A DNA stretch of 64,000 nt from Streptomyces sp. NBC_00250 (GCF_036192275.1 NZ_CP108088.1:8356001-8420000), one strand, 5' to 3'; shown: positions 26,890 through 35,018, numbered from the stretch's first letter. Notes: generated by a model from the sequence alone, not told the origin. Numbers and translations: made by a program.

Positions 26890-27318
26890 ATGACTACAGC
26901 AGCCGTTTGTACCCGGCCTTGCGTCGTAGGCGCTTCCGGGCCGGATCTGACTCTCAGCACGGATCACGTCGCGGGCATCAGCGCGATGAGGCGGCGGCTG
27001 ATCGAGACCCTCAAGGTTCGCGGATGTGCCGAGCCGATGGTCGACACGGTGGCGCTGCTGGCCACGGAGCTGCTCGGAAACGCGCTGACGCACGCCGACG
27101 TGGGCGGTGAGCCGTTCCCGGTCCGGCTGGACGTGTACTGGAACGCGTGCGGTCTGACGATCGTGGTGACCGACCCGGACCCGCGGCTGCCGGTCGTCAC
27201 GAACGCCGACGACGACGCGGAGCACGGTCGGGGCCTCGAGCTGGTGCAGGCGCTGGCCACCCGCTGGGGCGCCTGCCAGGTCGCGGACGGCAAGACCGTG
27301 TGGTGTCACATCGCCTGA
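26890..27318 (+). CDS. HATPase (RsbW/anti-sigma-like) ATP-binding protein, paralogue of 6820-7257
   Basis: GGAG five bases before the ATG supports the start. The 142-residue GHKL ATPase has the N-box ATELLGNALTHA, the G1 box VTDPDPRLP and the G2-like HGRGLELVQALATRWG, and ends DGKTVWCHIA. It shares its domain, promoter module and N-terminal DHVAGISA segment with 6820-7257. It probably acts in a partner-switching pathway by phosphorylating or sequestering a regulator. No STAS or sigma gene is adjacent, so the partner is unknown. Confidence 0.88.
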   Translation: MTTAAVCTRPCVVGASGPDLTLSTDHVAGISAMRRRLIETLKVRGCAEPMVDTVALLATELLGNALTHADVGGEPFPVRLDVYWNACGLTIVVTDPDPRLPVVTNADDDAEHGRGLELVQALATRWGACQVADGKTVWCHIA

Positions 27319-27420
27319 GCGGCGATGGACCGCCGGACCCGGCCCGCCCATCGACATGCACGTCTCTGTGCCCTGAGTGGTGACCCGGGGCCCGTTCCGG
27401 AGCGGCCCGACCCACCGACG

Positions 27421-28311
27421 CTACATCCCGTGAGCGGCTCTGCCCACGGCGCGGCTGATGCGATCACGGACCACCTCGGTGGAGACGTAGGAGAGCGCCT
27501 CTACCAGCGAGTCAGCGACGGCGGTGAACTGGCCCTCCTGCTGGCCCAGATGGGCGTCGAGGAAGGGGACCACAGACCCTGTGGCGGCACGGCGGGCCTG
27601 CCGTGCGTACAGCACGGTGAGGGAGAAGGCCCAGCAGGCGTGCAGGAAGCCGTAGACGGGGCGCTGGGTGCCTCGCCAGGGGGAGAAGAAGGTGACGTCG
27701 GCGGGGAGGTGCACGTCGTGCGCGGCCAGGGCGTCGTTGAGCCAGTTGTGGGCGGCCTCGTGGATCAGGTCGCGGGCCAGGATCTCGGGGTGGGCGGTGT
27801 AGTCGGTGAAGACGGTGCCGGGGAGGCGGGTGAGGGCCCAGCTGTGGAGGGTCTCGTCGAGTCGGCGGCGGTTGAGCAGGCAGATGACGGGGGCGTGCTG
27901 GGTGAGCAGGGTGCCGAAGCCGTGCTCGGTCGCGGAGGCGAGGGCGGCACGAACGAGGTCACGGGCCTCGGGTGAGGCCGGGCTGGTGTCGGGGCCTACG
28001 AGGTAGTACGCGGTTTCGGAGATCTCTGAGCGGAGCAGTTCCCCCGGGCGCGGGCTGAGCACGATGTGCGGGCCGGCCGACAGGTGGGTCAGGTCTCGCA
28101 CCGTCGCATTGCGGTACCAGTCGAGGCGGTCCGCGTCCCGGGCGCGTGCGGAGTGTTCGGCGCCTTCGAGCAGGTGGTGGGCCACGGCGTAGTCGAGGGC
28201 GGACGAGCCGAGGCGGTTGCCGAGTACGGAGGCGACACGGCTGGTCCGTAGGCGCTGGTGGTCGGCGATGCCGTCGAGGGCGACCAGGACTTCCGGGGAG
28301 AGAGTGCTCAT
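27421..28311 (-). CDS. HExxH-motif putative peptide-modification protein (RiPP maturation)
   Basis: The ATG at 28311 gives 296 residues with HEAAH at residues 184-188 inside ARDLIHEAAHNWLNDAL, the hallmark of the HExxH family found in RiPP clusters. Members of this family have been reported to act as iron/2-oxoglutarate beta-hydroxylases of peptide residues; that activity is inferred here. There is no signal peptide, so it is cytoplasmic. It is the last gene of the minus-strand operon and follows the 53-residue peptide gene after a GC-rich hairpin. The combination with radical SAM and oxygenase genes supports a peptide-tailoring role. Confidence 0.8.
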   Translation of the reverse strand: MSTLSPEVLVALDGIADHQRLRTSRVASVLGNRLGSSALDYAVAHHLLEGAEHSARARDADRLDWYRNATVRDLTHLSAGPHIVLSPRPGELLRSEISETAYYLVGPDTSPASPEARDLVRAALASATEHGFGTLLTQHAPVICLLNRRRLDETLHSWALTRLPGTVFTDYTAHPEILARDLIHEAAHNWLNDALAAHDVHLPADVTFFSPWRGTQRPVYGFLHACWAFSLTVLYARQARRAATGSVVPFLDAHLGQQEGQFTAVADSLVEALSYVSTEVVRDRISRAVGRAAHGM

Positions 28312-28330
28312 CTGGGGCTCCGGGGATGGA

Positions 28331-28361
28331 ACGGGGCCGGGCGGGACGGGCCCGGCCCCGT
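28331..28361 (-). terminator. Attenuator-like hairpin between peptide gene and HExxH gene
   Basis: ACGGGGCCGGGC (28331-28342) and GCCCGGCCCCGT (28350-28361) form a perfect 12-bp stem with a seven-base loop. It lies six bases beyond the peptide-gene stop. There is no T-run. Such a structure would favour peptide mRNA over the distal HExxH gene, a common arrangement in RiPP operons. Confidence 0.6.
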
Positions 28362-28366
28362 GGCGG

Positions 28367-28528
28367 TCAGGCCTCGGTGGTGGGCTCAGCGGCGTCGGGC
28401 TGCACCGTGGTGGCCAGCCAGGTCTCGGTGGCCGCGTTGGAGGTGTGCGCGGTGGTGCGCACGGGGTCGCTGTCGCGCAGGGACGCGACTGCCTCCAGGA
28501 ACTCGTCGAACGTCTTGTCTTCTGCCAC
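28367..28528 (-). CDS. Candidate RiPP precursor peptide (53 residues)
   Basis: A GTG start at 28528, preceded by AGGAG about ten bases upstream, encodes 53 residues. The N-terminal part (MAEDKTFDEFLEAVASLRDS) is acidic and helical, as expected of a leader. The C-terminal part runs from DPVRTTAHTSNAATETW through LATTVQPDAAE to PTTEA. It has no Cys, one Trp, one His and many Thr/Ser, so thioether chemistry is unlikely. C-C crosslinking at Trp and beta-hydroxylation of Asn, Asp or His are more plausible. It lies between the oxygenase and HExxH genes in the same direction and is followed by a hairpin. The precursor role is inferred from context and size. Confidence 0.65.
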   Translation of the reverse strand: MAEDKTFDEFLEAVASLRDSDPVRTTAHTSNAATETWLATTVQPDAAEPTTEA

Positions 28529-28618
28529 TGCTCGCTCTCTCCTCTGGTCGGGGCCGTGGGTTGGGGGAGGGGCCGTTGTGGGGCGGGCCGCGGGGGTCGG
28601 TCATGGCGGCGAAGCCTC

Positions 28619-29338
28619 CTACCCGGAGACGAAGAGTGTGAGGAACTTGCGAACGCGGCCGGTGCGGACCGGTTCGGTGCCGTGGACGAGCTGGCTGCCG
28701 AAGAGCACGAGCGTGCCGGGAGCGGGTGCGACGCTCCATCGGGTGCGGGGCATGGTGCGGAACCAGGGGGAGGACATGTCCGTCCCGTCGTGTGCGAAGC
28801 GCATCCTCTGGGCGTAACCCGACCCTGTCGGCGCCTCGGCGGTGGTCCAGATGGTGTCGCTGCCCGTGGTCTCCACGTAGAACGCGCCGCCAGTCTCCTG
28901 GACGTCGGTGAGAGTGACCGTCGCGGCGGCGATCTGGCGGGGACGGGTGAGGGGATCGGGGGCGATGCCGTCGGCATGTGGGGTGACGTACTGGCCGGCA
29001 CCGTATTCGAGGTAGATCCACGGCCGGTGGCCGGTGACCGACGGCAGCGTGCGCGTGATGGCGGGCATGTGGACCTTCAGGGCCTGGTCGAGGAGGGTGG
29101 TCGCCTCGCGCGGGATGTCGGTCATCTCGATCCGGCTGGCCGGCTCGTAGACGTCCTGCGCCTCGGCGGGGGAGTGACCGGGGATCTCGTGGATGGTGGT
29201 GCGGCGGCCAGTGCCGTACCGGTCGCGTCCGAGGGAGTTGAGCGTGTCGTCCATGACGAGGTTGAGTCGCTCGACCTCGTCCGGCTTGAGGAAGCCCTCC
29301 ACGGTACGGATCGACAGAGTCTCGGCGATGTGGATCAT
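28619..29338 (-). CDS. 2-oxoglutarate/Fe(II)-dependent oxygenase
   Basis: The ATG at 29338 overlaps the radical SAM stop as ATGA, giving translational coupling and a 239-residue protein. The iron-binding facial triad is visible as His121/Asp123 in YVTPHADG and His219 in SQLVHGTEPV. Arg228 or Arg230 is suited to holding 2-oxoglutarate. The fold is that of prolyl-4-hydroxylase/2OG-Fe(II) enzymes. It probably hydroxylates or desaturates the neighbouring peptide or a small-molecule intermediate. It is immediately upstream of the peptide gene. Confidence 0.82.
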   Translation of the reverse strand: MIHIAETLSIRTVEGFLKPDEVERLNLVMDDTLNSLGRDRYGTGRRTTIHEIPGHSPAEAQDVYEPASRIEMTDIPREATTLLDQALKVHMPAITRTLPSVTGHRPWIYLEYGAGQYVTPHADGIAPDPLTRPRQIAAATVTLTDVQETGGAFYVETTGSDTIWTTAEAPTGSGYAQRMRFAHDGTDMSSPWFRTMPRTRWSVAPAPGTLVLFGSQLVHGTEPVRTGRVRKFLTLFVSG

Positions 29339-31194
29339 TGCTCGCCTCCGCATGCGCAGGGGGTGGAAGGCGGGGCAGAGGCGGCCTCGGCCAGGGCCTC
29401 CGTGAGTACGTGTACGGCCTGGGCGAGGTCCTCGAAGTACTCGGCAGGCGTGGTGCCGGGAGCGGGTACGAGATGGAGGTCGAGCGTCGGATACACCCGG
29501 CCGGTGGTGCGGCACGTGAGCTCGCTGCGACCGAGGAGCAGCGAACACGCGCCGGGTAGGGAGGACTCGGCACGGCTGGCGGCTCGGCACAGGCGCGCTG
29601 CTGTACGTGTGTACTCGCCGCGGTCGCGCGGCAGGATGCCGACCGCGGCGAAGCGGGGCTCGGTTTCGGGGAGGCCGGCGTAGGTGTGGCCCTGGCAGCT
29701 GTCATAGGTGACGGTGTTCCAGCCCGCCGCGAGCACGTCGACGACCGGGCGGACGCCGGGCTCGATGCCCTCGTACCACTGAGGATGGTGGGGGTCGAGA
29801 TCGTCTGCCTCGTGCACGCCGGGGAGGCCGACCGTGTTGATGTTGCCGTGGGTGCTGACTTGCAGGTGCGCGGGCGTGCGGGGCACCGTGGGGTCGTCCC
29901 AGCGGGCCAGGAAGGCGGCGACGTGGTGCATGTCGTTGGGGCGGACGGGACGCCAGCGCAGCCGGGAACAGGAGGTGCCGGGCGGTAGGTCCGGCTGGGC
30001 GAGCAGGGCTGCGACGCCGTCGATCAGGCGCATGCGATGGTCGCAGTACGCGTCTTCGTCGCCCGCGGCGGCGAAGCGGAGGCGGACCGCCGGGCAGCCC
30101 GCGCCGCAGGTGTCGCGGTAGTCGCAGGTCGTGCACTTCGTGACCAGGGAGCGTGCTTGCTGAAGCAGGGGAGAGCGGCCCTGGGCGCTGGCTACGTCCG
30201 GCTCGGCGTGCACGCCGCCGAGCGCGGCGAGGCCGGCCTGCGGCCAGGGCAGCTCGTCGCAGCTTCCCAGGCGGTCATCGGGATAGAGGGTGAGGACGTG
30301 GTCGCACTTCAAGTCGGAGAAGTGACAGGACCGGGTTTGTAGACCCCTTAGGCGGCGGATGACGGAGACGACGGGTTCCAGCTTGACGCGGCGGAACAGG
30401 CCGTCGCCGACCCAGTGGCGGGCGGCCTCCAGCACGAAGTCGGCGTACTGGCGAGGCGTGACGGCCCAGGCCGGGCCGGTGGGGCCGATGGCACGTCGCT
30501 GGAGTGCCCGACTGGTCGGCGCACGAGATCCGGCCGCCGTGGTCGACCGGGTGACCGCCGCGTCGAAGCACGGCACCAGGCTGACCGTCGTCACGGCGGG
30601 AAAGGAGGAGAGGTGCTCCATGACCTCGGAGGCCCGACCGAGGACGTACGGGGTGACGGCGCAGATGACGCCTACTCGGCGGTCCCGACGGCCGAGGAGT
30701 TCCAGGGCTTCGACCACTCGGGGATGCGTGGGGCGGCCGTCGTAACCGACCCGCCACGAGTTCCCGAGCGCGTCCCCGTCGAGGGAGATGCCGATCTCCA
30801 GCTCCGGACAGTGCCGCTCGAACAGGTCCAGCCAGGCGTCGTCGAGCTGGAGGCCGTTGGTCTGGAGGCTCACGCGGATGACGTTCGGCTGTGCGGCGAG
30901 CGCGTCCAGGATCTCCGCGATCCGTTCCCGGCCGGCGGTCAGGGGCTCCCCGCCGTGGAGCTCGACGCTGAGCGGACGCCCGGAGAAGATCGAACCGAGG
31001 CGGTGGACCTGTGCCGCGCTGATACGGGCACCGCCCGGTGACTCCTTGCGCTTCTCGAAGCAGTACAGGCAGTCGATGTCGCAGGTCTCTCCCCGGAGCT
31101 TGAGGATGACGGAGACCGCCGTGTCCGGTCCGGTGCTCGACAACGGGGCGTAGAGATTCTCCAGGTTCGTGGGTGCGGTGCGGGCGACGGGCAT
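29335..31194 (-). CDS. Radical SAM/SPASM peptide-maturation enzyme
   Basis: A 619-residue enzyme with the CxxxCxxC cluster at Cys38, Cys42 and Cys45 (GETCDIDCLYC). VELHGGEPL follows as the usual GGEP SAM contact. A SPASM-type cysteine group, KCTTCDYRDTCGAGCP, lies near residue 370. This layout is typical of peptide-modifying enzymes such as FxsB-like cyclophane synthases. About 180 further residues follow, including STHGNINTVGLPGVHEAD and DSCQGHTY, a C-terminal domain I do not recognise. The product would be an iron-sulfur enzyme acting on the peptide encoded downstream. The start at 31194 has GGAG about eight bases upstream. Confidence 0.85.
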   Translation of the reverse strand: MPVARTAPTNLENLYAPLSSTGPDTAVSVILKLRGETCDIDCLYCFEKRKESPGGARISAAQVHRLGSIFSGRPLSVELHGGEPLTAGRERIAEILDALAAQPNVIRVSLQTNGLQLDDAWLDLFERHCPELEIGISLDGDALGNSWRVGYDGRPTHPRVVEALELLGRRDRRVGVICAVTPYVLGRASEVMEHLSSFPAVTTVSLVPCFDAAVTRSTTAAGSRAPTSRALQRRAIGPTGPAWAVTPRQYADFVLEAARHWVGDGLFRRVKLEPVVSVIRRLRGLQTRSCHFSDLKCDHVLTLYPDDRLGSCDELPWPQAGLAALGGVHAEPDVASAQGRSPLLQQARSLVTKCTTCDYRDTCGAGCPAVRLRFAAAGDEDAYCDHRMRLIDGVAALLAQPDLPPGTSCSRLRWRPVRPNDMHHVAAFLARWDDPTVPRTPAHLQVSTHGNINTVGLPGVHEADDLDPHHPQWYEGIEPGVRPVVDVLAAGWNTVTYDSCQGHTYAGLPETEPRFAAVGILPRDRGEYTRTAARLCRAASRAESSLPGACSLLLGRSELTCRTTGRVYPTLDLHLVPAPGTTPAEYFEDLAQAVHVLTEALAEAASAPPSTPCACGGEQ

Positions 31195-31224
31195 CAGAGG
31201 ACTCCCGAGGAGGAGAGGCGCGGT

Positions 31225-32094
31225 CTACGCGCCATCGGTGGAAACCGTGGACAGCCACCCGAGAAGCTGTCCGCCGGTGATGGGGATGTGGACGTCGCCG
31301 CGGCGAAGGAACCAGCCGTCGGCGTACCGCTGGGGCAGCCAGCCGGCGTCAGGGGCGCCCAGGTTGGGGGGCTTCTGCAGCGGGTCGTCGACGGGCCAGC
31401 AGTCCAGGAGCGCTCTGGTCACGCGTCGCTGAACCGGACGGAACCACTCCCACGTTTCCGGGCGGGCGGGGTCGATCGGCGGATGGAACGGCGCGCTGGG
31501 TACAAGTAGCGGCAGCCACTTGTCGCCCAGGACCGGGTGGCCGGCCGCCGCGCAGCCGAGCGCGGCGAGACAGGTTTCCAGCTTCCGGCACACGACGTCG
31601 GCCGACTCGACCAAGCCGTCTTCGACGAGGCCGGTCAGGTCCTCGGCGAGACTCGCCGCCACCTCGGCCTGGTCGGCGACCGCCCAGCGTCGGTAGCCCT
31701 GGCGCTCCCCGGGAGCGAGCACCGGGTTCCATTTTCCGGAGCTGTAGGAGAGAGCGGTACGCAGACACATGAGGTCGTGCATCGAGGCGCGTACCCGGCG
31801 GAACGATCCGAGGTCGTCGCGGTGGACGTCGAAGGAGCGGAGCAGGTGACGGAGCTCTTCTGCCCGCTGCGGCGCCGTCGCCTGGAGGTCGACACGGACG
31901 CCGTCCACGATGCGCGACTCCCATGTCGGAAAGGCGCCGTCCACGATGCCACGCAGGTCGATGTCGCTCGCCGCGTGGGCGAAGCCGCAGGCGAGGGCTC
32001 CCTCCAGCCAGACCTCGCGGGCCTCGCCGGACGCGAGCAGTGCCTGGGCGACTCTGTCGGCGATCTCCCGGCGCAGTCGTGCCGATGGGTTCAC
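31225..32094 (-). CDS. Nucleotidyltransferase-fold protein
   Basis: The GTG at 32094 overlaps the dehydrogenase stop (GTGA), giving 289 residues. The segment EGALACGFAHAASDIDLRG matches the NTase fingerprint hG-x(9-13)-D-h-D with Asp-Ile-Asp metal ligands. A helical C-terminal half resembles that of aminoglycoside-type nucleotidyltransferases. It could transfer a nucleotide to a small molecule or peptide; the substrate is unknown. Its place between the dehydrogenase and radical SAM genes, with coupled start codons, ties it to the operon. Confidence 0.7.
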   Translation of the reverse strand: MNPSARLRREIADRVAQALLASGEAREVWLEGALACGFAHAASDIDLRGIVDGAFPTWESRIVDGVRVDLQATAPQRAEELRHLLRSFDVHRDDLGSFRRVRASMHDLMCLRTALSYSSGKWNPVLAPGERQGYRRWAVADQAEVAASLAEDLTGLVEDGLVESADVVCRKLETCLAALGCAAAGHPVLGDKWLPLLVPSAPFHPPIDPARPETWEWFRPVQRRVTRALLDCWPVDDPLQKPPNLGAPDAGWLPQRYADGWFLRRGDVHIPITGGQLLGWLSTVSTDGA

Positions 32095-33014
32095 CGGTGG
32101 CCTCCTTCGATCAGGATCTTGTCGTCGGCGGTGATCTCCCTGAGGAGATCGATGGCCCATCGGTCGAGCGCGCCGCGCACGTCGGACCGCTGGGCGCCGA
32201 TGTGGGGCGAGGTCAGGAAGTTGAGCGGCGTCGTGGAGCCGGTGAGGAGCGGCAGGTGCTCCCGCTCGACCGGGTCGAGGGCGAGGCCCGAGAGCCTCTC
32301 GTCCGCCAGCGCCCGCAGGCAGGCGGCGACGTCGAGGGTCTCCAGCCGCCCGGCGCAGATCAGCAGAGGCCGCTGCGGAGCGACGCGTGTGAGGAAGTCC
32401 TCGCCGATGAGCTGCTCGGTCGTGGGACGCAGCGGCAGAGCGATCACGTGTACCTGCGACTGCTCCATGAGGGCTGTCGGCGACAGCTCCCGCAGACCGG
32501 GAGGGTTCGACGGCCACGCAGCGAAGGCCGTGCGGTCCATGAAGGGCGCGAGGGCCCAGTCGGCGGCCAGCCCTACCGGGCCCGCGCCCCAGATCCCTGC
32601 GGCCAGGCTCCCGAGTGACGCACCCATGCACGCCTGCTTCTCGTGCTGGCCGAGCAATAGCGCGTGCTGCCCCAACGGGATCCGCCGGGCCAGGGCGAGG
32701 GCGGCGGCGAGTACCCACTCGCCCACGGCGCCCGCGCCTGCCTCGGCGTTGCGGTGCAGTGTGATGCCACGGTGCCGGAGGGCGTTCACGTCGATGTGGT
32801 CGATGCCGGAGCCGGTCCGTATGACGTGCCGCAGACGAGGGAGCGCGTCGAGCTCCCGCTCGCCTAGGCGGACGCCGGAACGCAGGACGAGCATGCCCGT
32901 GTCGGCGGGCGGAGGCGAGTGCAGGTCCGGCAACTCGTGCACGAGGACATCGGGCAGGGCGCGGCGGATCGCGTTCGTGTCCGCCGCACCGCGTAGCACC
33001 AGGACAGTGTTCAT
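32091..33014 (-). CDS. D-isomer-specific 2-hydroxyacid dehydrogenase
   Basis: A 307-residue NAD(P)-dependent enzyme of the phosphoglycerate/D-lactate dehydrogenase family. The Rossmann nucleotide site is seen as GIWGAGPVGLAADWAL. The catalytic triad is Arg in LICAGRLETLD, Glu in LDPVEREHLP and His in TSPHIGAQRSD. It would interconvert a 2-oxo acid and a D-2-hydroxy acid. Next to a PEP-mutase-like enzyme, phosphonopyruvate is one imaginable 2-oxo acid substrate, but this is inference only. Four-base overlaps link it to the genes on both sides. Confidence 0.82.
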   Translation of the reverse strand: MNTVLVLRGAADTNAIRRALPDVLVHELPDLHSPPPADTGMLVLRSGVRLGERELDALPRLRHVIRTGSGIDHIDVNALRHRGITLHRNAEAGAGAVGEWVLAAALALARRIPLGQHALLLGQHEKQACMGASLGSLAAGIWGAGPVGLAADWALAPFMDRTAFAAWPSNPPGLRELSPTALMEQSQVHVIALPLRPTTEQLIGEDFLTRVAPQRPLLICAGRLETLDVAACLRALADERLSGLALDPVEREHLPLLTGSTTPLNFLTSPHIGAQRSDVRGALDRWAIDLLREITADDKILIEGGHR

Positions 33015-33682
33015 CCGAGGGACTCCGGCTTCTCGTACCGGCCGAAGGCGAGATCGCCCTCGCCGACGACGACGGTCACGGGCGAAGGTGCGCCGAAGTA
33101 CGCGTCGCAGGCGCGCTTCACCCCCGGGAGCCCGTCCCAGGCCCGCGGATTGACCGCGGTGTCCGCGTAGTCGTCGACGAGCAACACGCCCGTCGGGGCC
33201 AGGCGGGTGACGCAGTGCTTGAGTCCCGTGAAAGTCGAGCCGTAGAAGTCGCCATCCAGGTAGGCGAACGCGATCTCCTCGGGCAGCTCATTGGGAAGGG
33301 TCTCGTCGAACCATCCCGCATGTATGACCGGCGCCGGCCTGCCCCACGTCGTGTGCGTGGCGCGCACGTCGTCCGGGGACGACCGGAGCTCGCCTGTCGC
33401 CAGATGGTCCGAGTCCTCGGCGCCGGGCGCGGGCATGCCCTGGAAGGAGTCGTAGACGTGGATCTCGCGGTCGCGGTCGCGGTCGCCCAGCGAGTCGAGC
33501 ACGCTACGGATCCAGAGGGCCATCGCGCCCCTGTAGCAGCCGAGTTCCACCACGGCTCCCGGCAGACCGCAGGCGGTCAGGTCGGCGAGCTCGTCGGCGA
33601 CCACACGGAGCCGGTCGGCACAGACCGTCCCGGAATGCTCCCGTAGCAGCCACTCCCGCAGATCCTTCAGCGTCGGATCCAT
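33011..33682 (-). CDS. TylF/macrocin-O-methyltransferase-like SAM-dependent methyltransferase
   Basis: The 223-residue protein has the SAM site VVELGCYRGAMALWIRSVL, then HVYDSFQGMP, LDGDFYGSTFTGLKH and GVLLVDDYAD. This order is typical of the TylF/MycF class, in which the two Asp residues bind Mg2+. Family members methylate sugar or other hydroxyls in natural products. ATG 33682 is used; in-frame GTG codons at 33691 and 33694 are alternatives. It overlaps the dehydrogenase start by four bases. Confidence 0.82.
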   Translation of the reverse strand: MDPTLKDLREWLLREHSGTVCADRLRVVADELADLTACGLPGAVVELGCYRGAMALWIRSVLDSLGDRDRDREIHVYDSFQGMPAPGAEDSDHLATGELRSSPDDVRATHTTWGRPAPVIHAGWFDETLPNELPEEIAFAYLDGDFYGSTFTGLKHCVTRLAPTGVLLVDDYADTAVNPRAWDGLPGVKRACDAYFGAPSPVTVVVGEGDLAFGRYEKPESLG

Positions 33683-33687
33683 GAAGG

Positions 33688-34158
33688 TCACCACCTGTCC
33701 ACGAAGGGGTCGGCGAGCTCCCCGCTCAACGCCGCCGACAGCGGCCGGTTGATCCGGGGCAGCAGGTACACGTCGCCCAGACGTTCCAGCGGAACCCACT
33801 CGAAGCCCACCTGGATGGGGTCCGGCGGTTCCGGCATGCGCGGCTCGGCGTCGTCCACCTGCTCGGCGAGGAAGTTGAACTGGACCTTCTGTACGTCCCC
33901 GAACTCGCCCTGCCACGACTCGGGGACGTACTCGACGACGCACAGCAGACGCCGGGCCACGACCTGGAGGCCGGTCTCCTGGGCGACCTTGCGGTTCACG
34001 GCCTGGCGCAGGTCCTCGCCGACCTGGGCCTTGCCGCCGGGAAGGTTGTAGTGGAACCCGGCCTCGTCGTCGTACGACAGCAGCAGGACGGCACCGTCGC
34101 GCACGATCGCCGCCTTCACGGAGACACTGATCCGAGGCAGTTCGGGCGTCAGAGGCAC
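33688..34158 (-). CDS. Nudix hydrolase-like protein with degenerate Nudix box
   Basis: A 156-residue Nudix-fold protein starting at GTG 34158. The Nudix box is GGKAQVGEDLRQAVNRKVAQ followed by ETGL. The REUxEExGU core reads RKVAQETG, so two of the conserved Glu positions are Lys and Gln. Catalytic metal binding may therefore be altered or lost, and it might bind a nucleotide without hydrolysing it. Nudix proteins cleave nucleoside diphosphate-X bonds; here it may remove a nucleotide intermediate in the pathway. It overlaps the PEP-mutase-like gene by ten bases. Confidence 0.75.
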   Translation of the reverse strand: MPLTPELPRISVSVKAAIVRDGAVLLLSYDDEAGFHYNLPGGKAQVGEDLRQAVNRKVAQETGLQVVARRLLCVVEYVPESWQGEFGDVQKVQFNFLAEQVDDAEPRMPEPPDPIQVGFEWVPLERLGDVYLLPRINRPLSAALSGELADPFVDRW

Positions 34159-35018
34159 GACAGCGCCTCCGGTTCGCCGACGCGCATCAGGTCGCCGACC
34201 TCCGCCAGAGACCCCGCGACGGTGGAGCGGAAACTCCCTCCGCGCCGGAACTGACGAGCGGCGGTGCGCATACCCGCGAGGGCGGCACGGCTGAGCTGGT
34301 TCGCGTAGATACAGAGGCCGAAGCCGGCCTCGCCGAGTTCAGCGGCGCTCAGGTCAGGGAACGCCGTCGGCACGCTGACCAGCGGTACGCCGTGACTCCA
34401 CGCACGTCCGATGCCCCACGCCTGATCACCGGTCGCGTCCTTGGAGTGGATGAGTACCGCATCCGCCCCGGCCTCGGCGTACGCCTCGGCGCGCGCGATC
34501 GCCGTGGCCATGTCCTCCCCGGCGATCAGGGCCTCGGTGCGGGCCACGACCACGAGGCCGTCACCGGCGACCTTCCGTATACGCCCCACCTGCTCGCACA
34601 GAAGGTCCCGGTCGGCGAGCTTCTGGGCCCGGTGGGCCGCGAAGCTGTTGCACTTCGGGTACGCGCTGTCCTCGACACACACCGCAGCGGCTCCGGCGCG
34701 CATCAGGTCGTACGCGAACCGCTCCGCCGTGCGCCCCGAGCCGCCCGCGTTGTCGATGTCCACGATGACGGGCAGTTCGGTGACACGGCCGAGTGAGGCG
34801 ACCACGTCGGACAGGTCCCGGGGGCCCAGAACGTTGGCGTCCGGCAGCCCGGAGGCCGCGGACACCTCCAGACCGCTCACCCACAGGGCGTCGAAGCCCG
34901 ATTCCGCTGCGACATGCGCGGCGAGCGCGTTGACCGCACCGATCGCCAGGAGCGGGTGCTTCCGCTCGCTGTCGGCGAGGGCCTCACGCAGATGCATCGC
35001 CTTCGTGCCGTCAGTCAT
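34149..35018 (-). CDS. PEP mutase / phosphonopyruvate hydrolase-like enzyme (isocitrate lyase superfamily)
   Basis: GGAGGAG seven bases before ATG 35018 supports this 289-residue protein. It has family segments LWVSGLEVSAASGLPDANVL, VDIDNAGGSG (Asp87 and Asp89, Mg2+ ligands) and VVARTEALIAG. The signature EDKx5NS of PEP mutases appears as EDSAYPKCNS (116-125), with Ser replacing the catalytic Lys. PEP mutase forms the C-P bond of phosphonates, and relatives with other residues here hydrolyse phosphonopyruvate or cleave C-C bonds. The true reaction is therefore uncertain. Its operon with a hydroxyacid dehydrogenase, kinase and nucleotidyltransferase suggests a phosphonate-like or carboxylate branch. 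Confidence 0.78.
   Translation of the reverse strand: MTDGTKAMHLREALADSERKHPLLAIGAVNALAAHVAAESGFDALWVSGLEVSAASGLPDANVLGPRDLSDVVASLGRVTELPVIVDIDNAGGSGRTAERFAYDLMRAGAAAVCVEDSAYPKCNSFAAHRAQKLADRDLLCEQVGRIRKVAGDGLVVVARTEALIAGEDMATAIARAEAYAEAGADAVLIHSKDATGDQAWGIGRAWSHGVPLVSVPTAFPDLSAAELGEAGFGLCIYANQLSRAALAGMRTAARQFRRGGSFRSTVAGSLAEVGDLMRVGEPEALSCL

Noticed and set aside
28146..29683. Long plus-strand frames opposite the HExxH and oxygenase genes
   Set aside because: They are Gly/Arg/Val-rich shadows of the minus-strand coding frames, which carry clear catalytic motifs.
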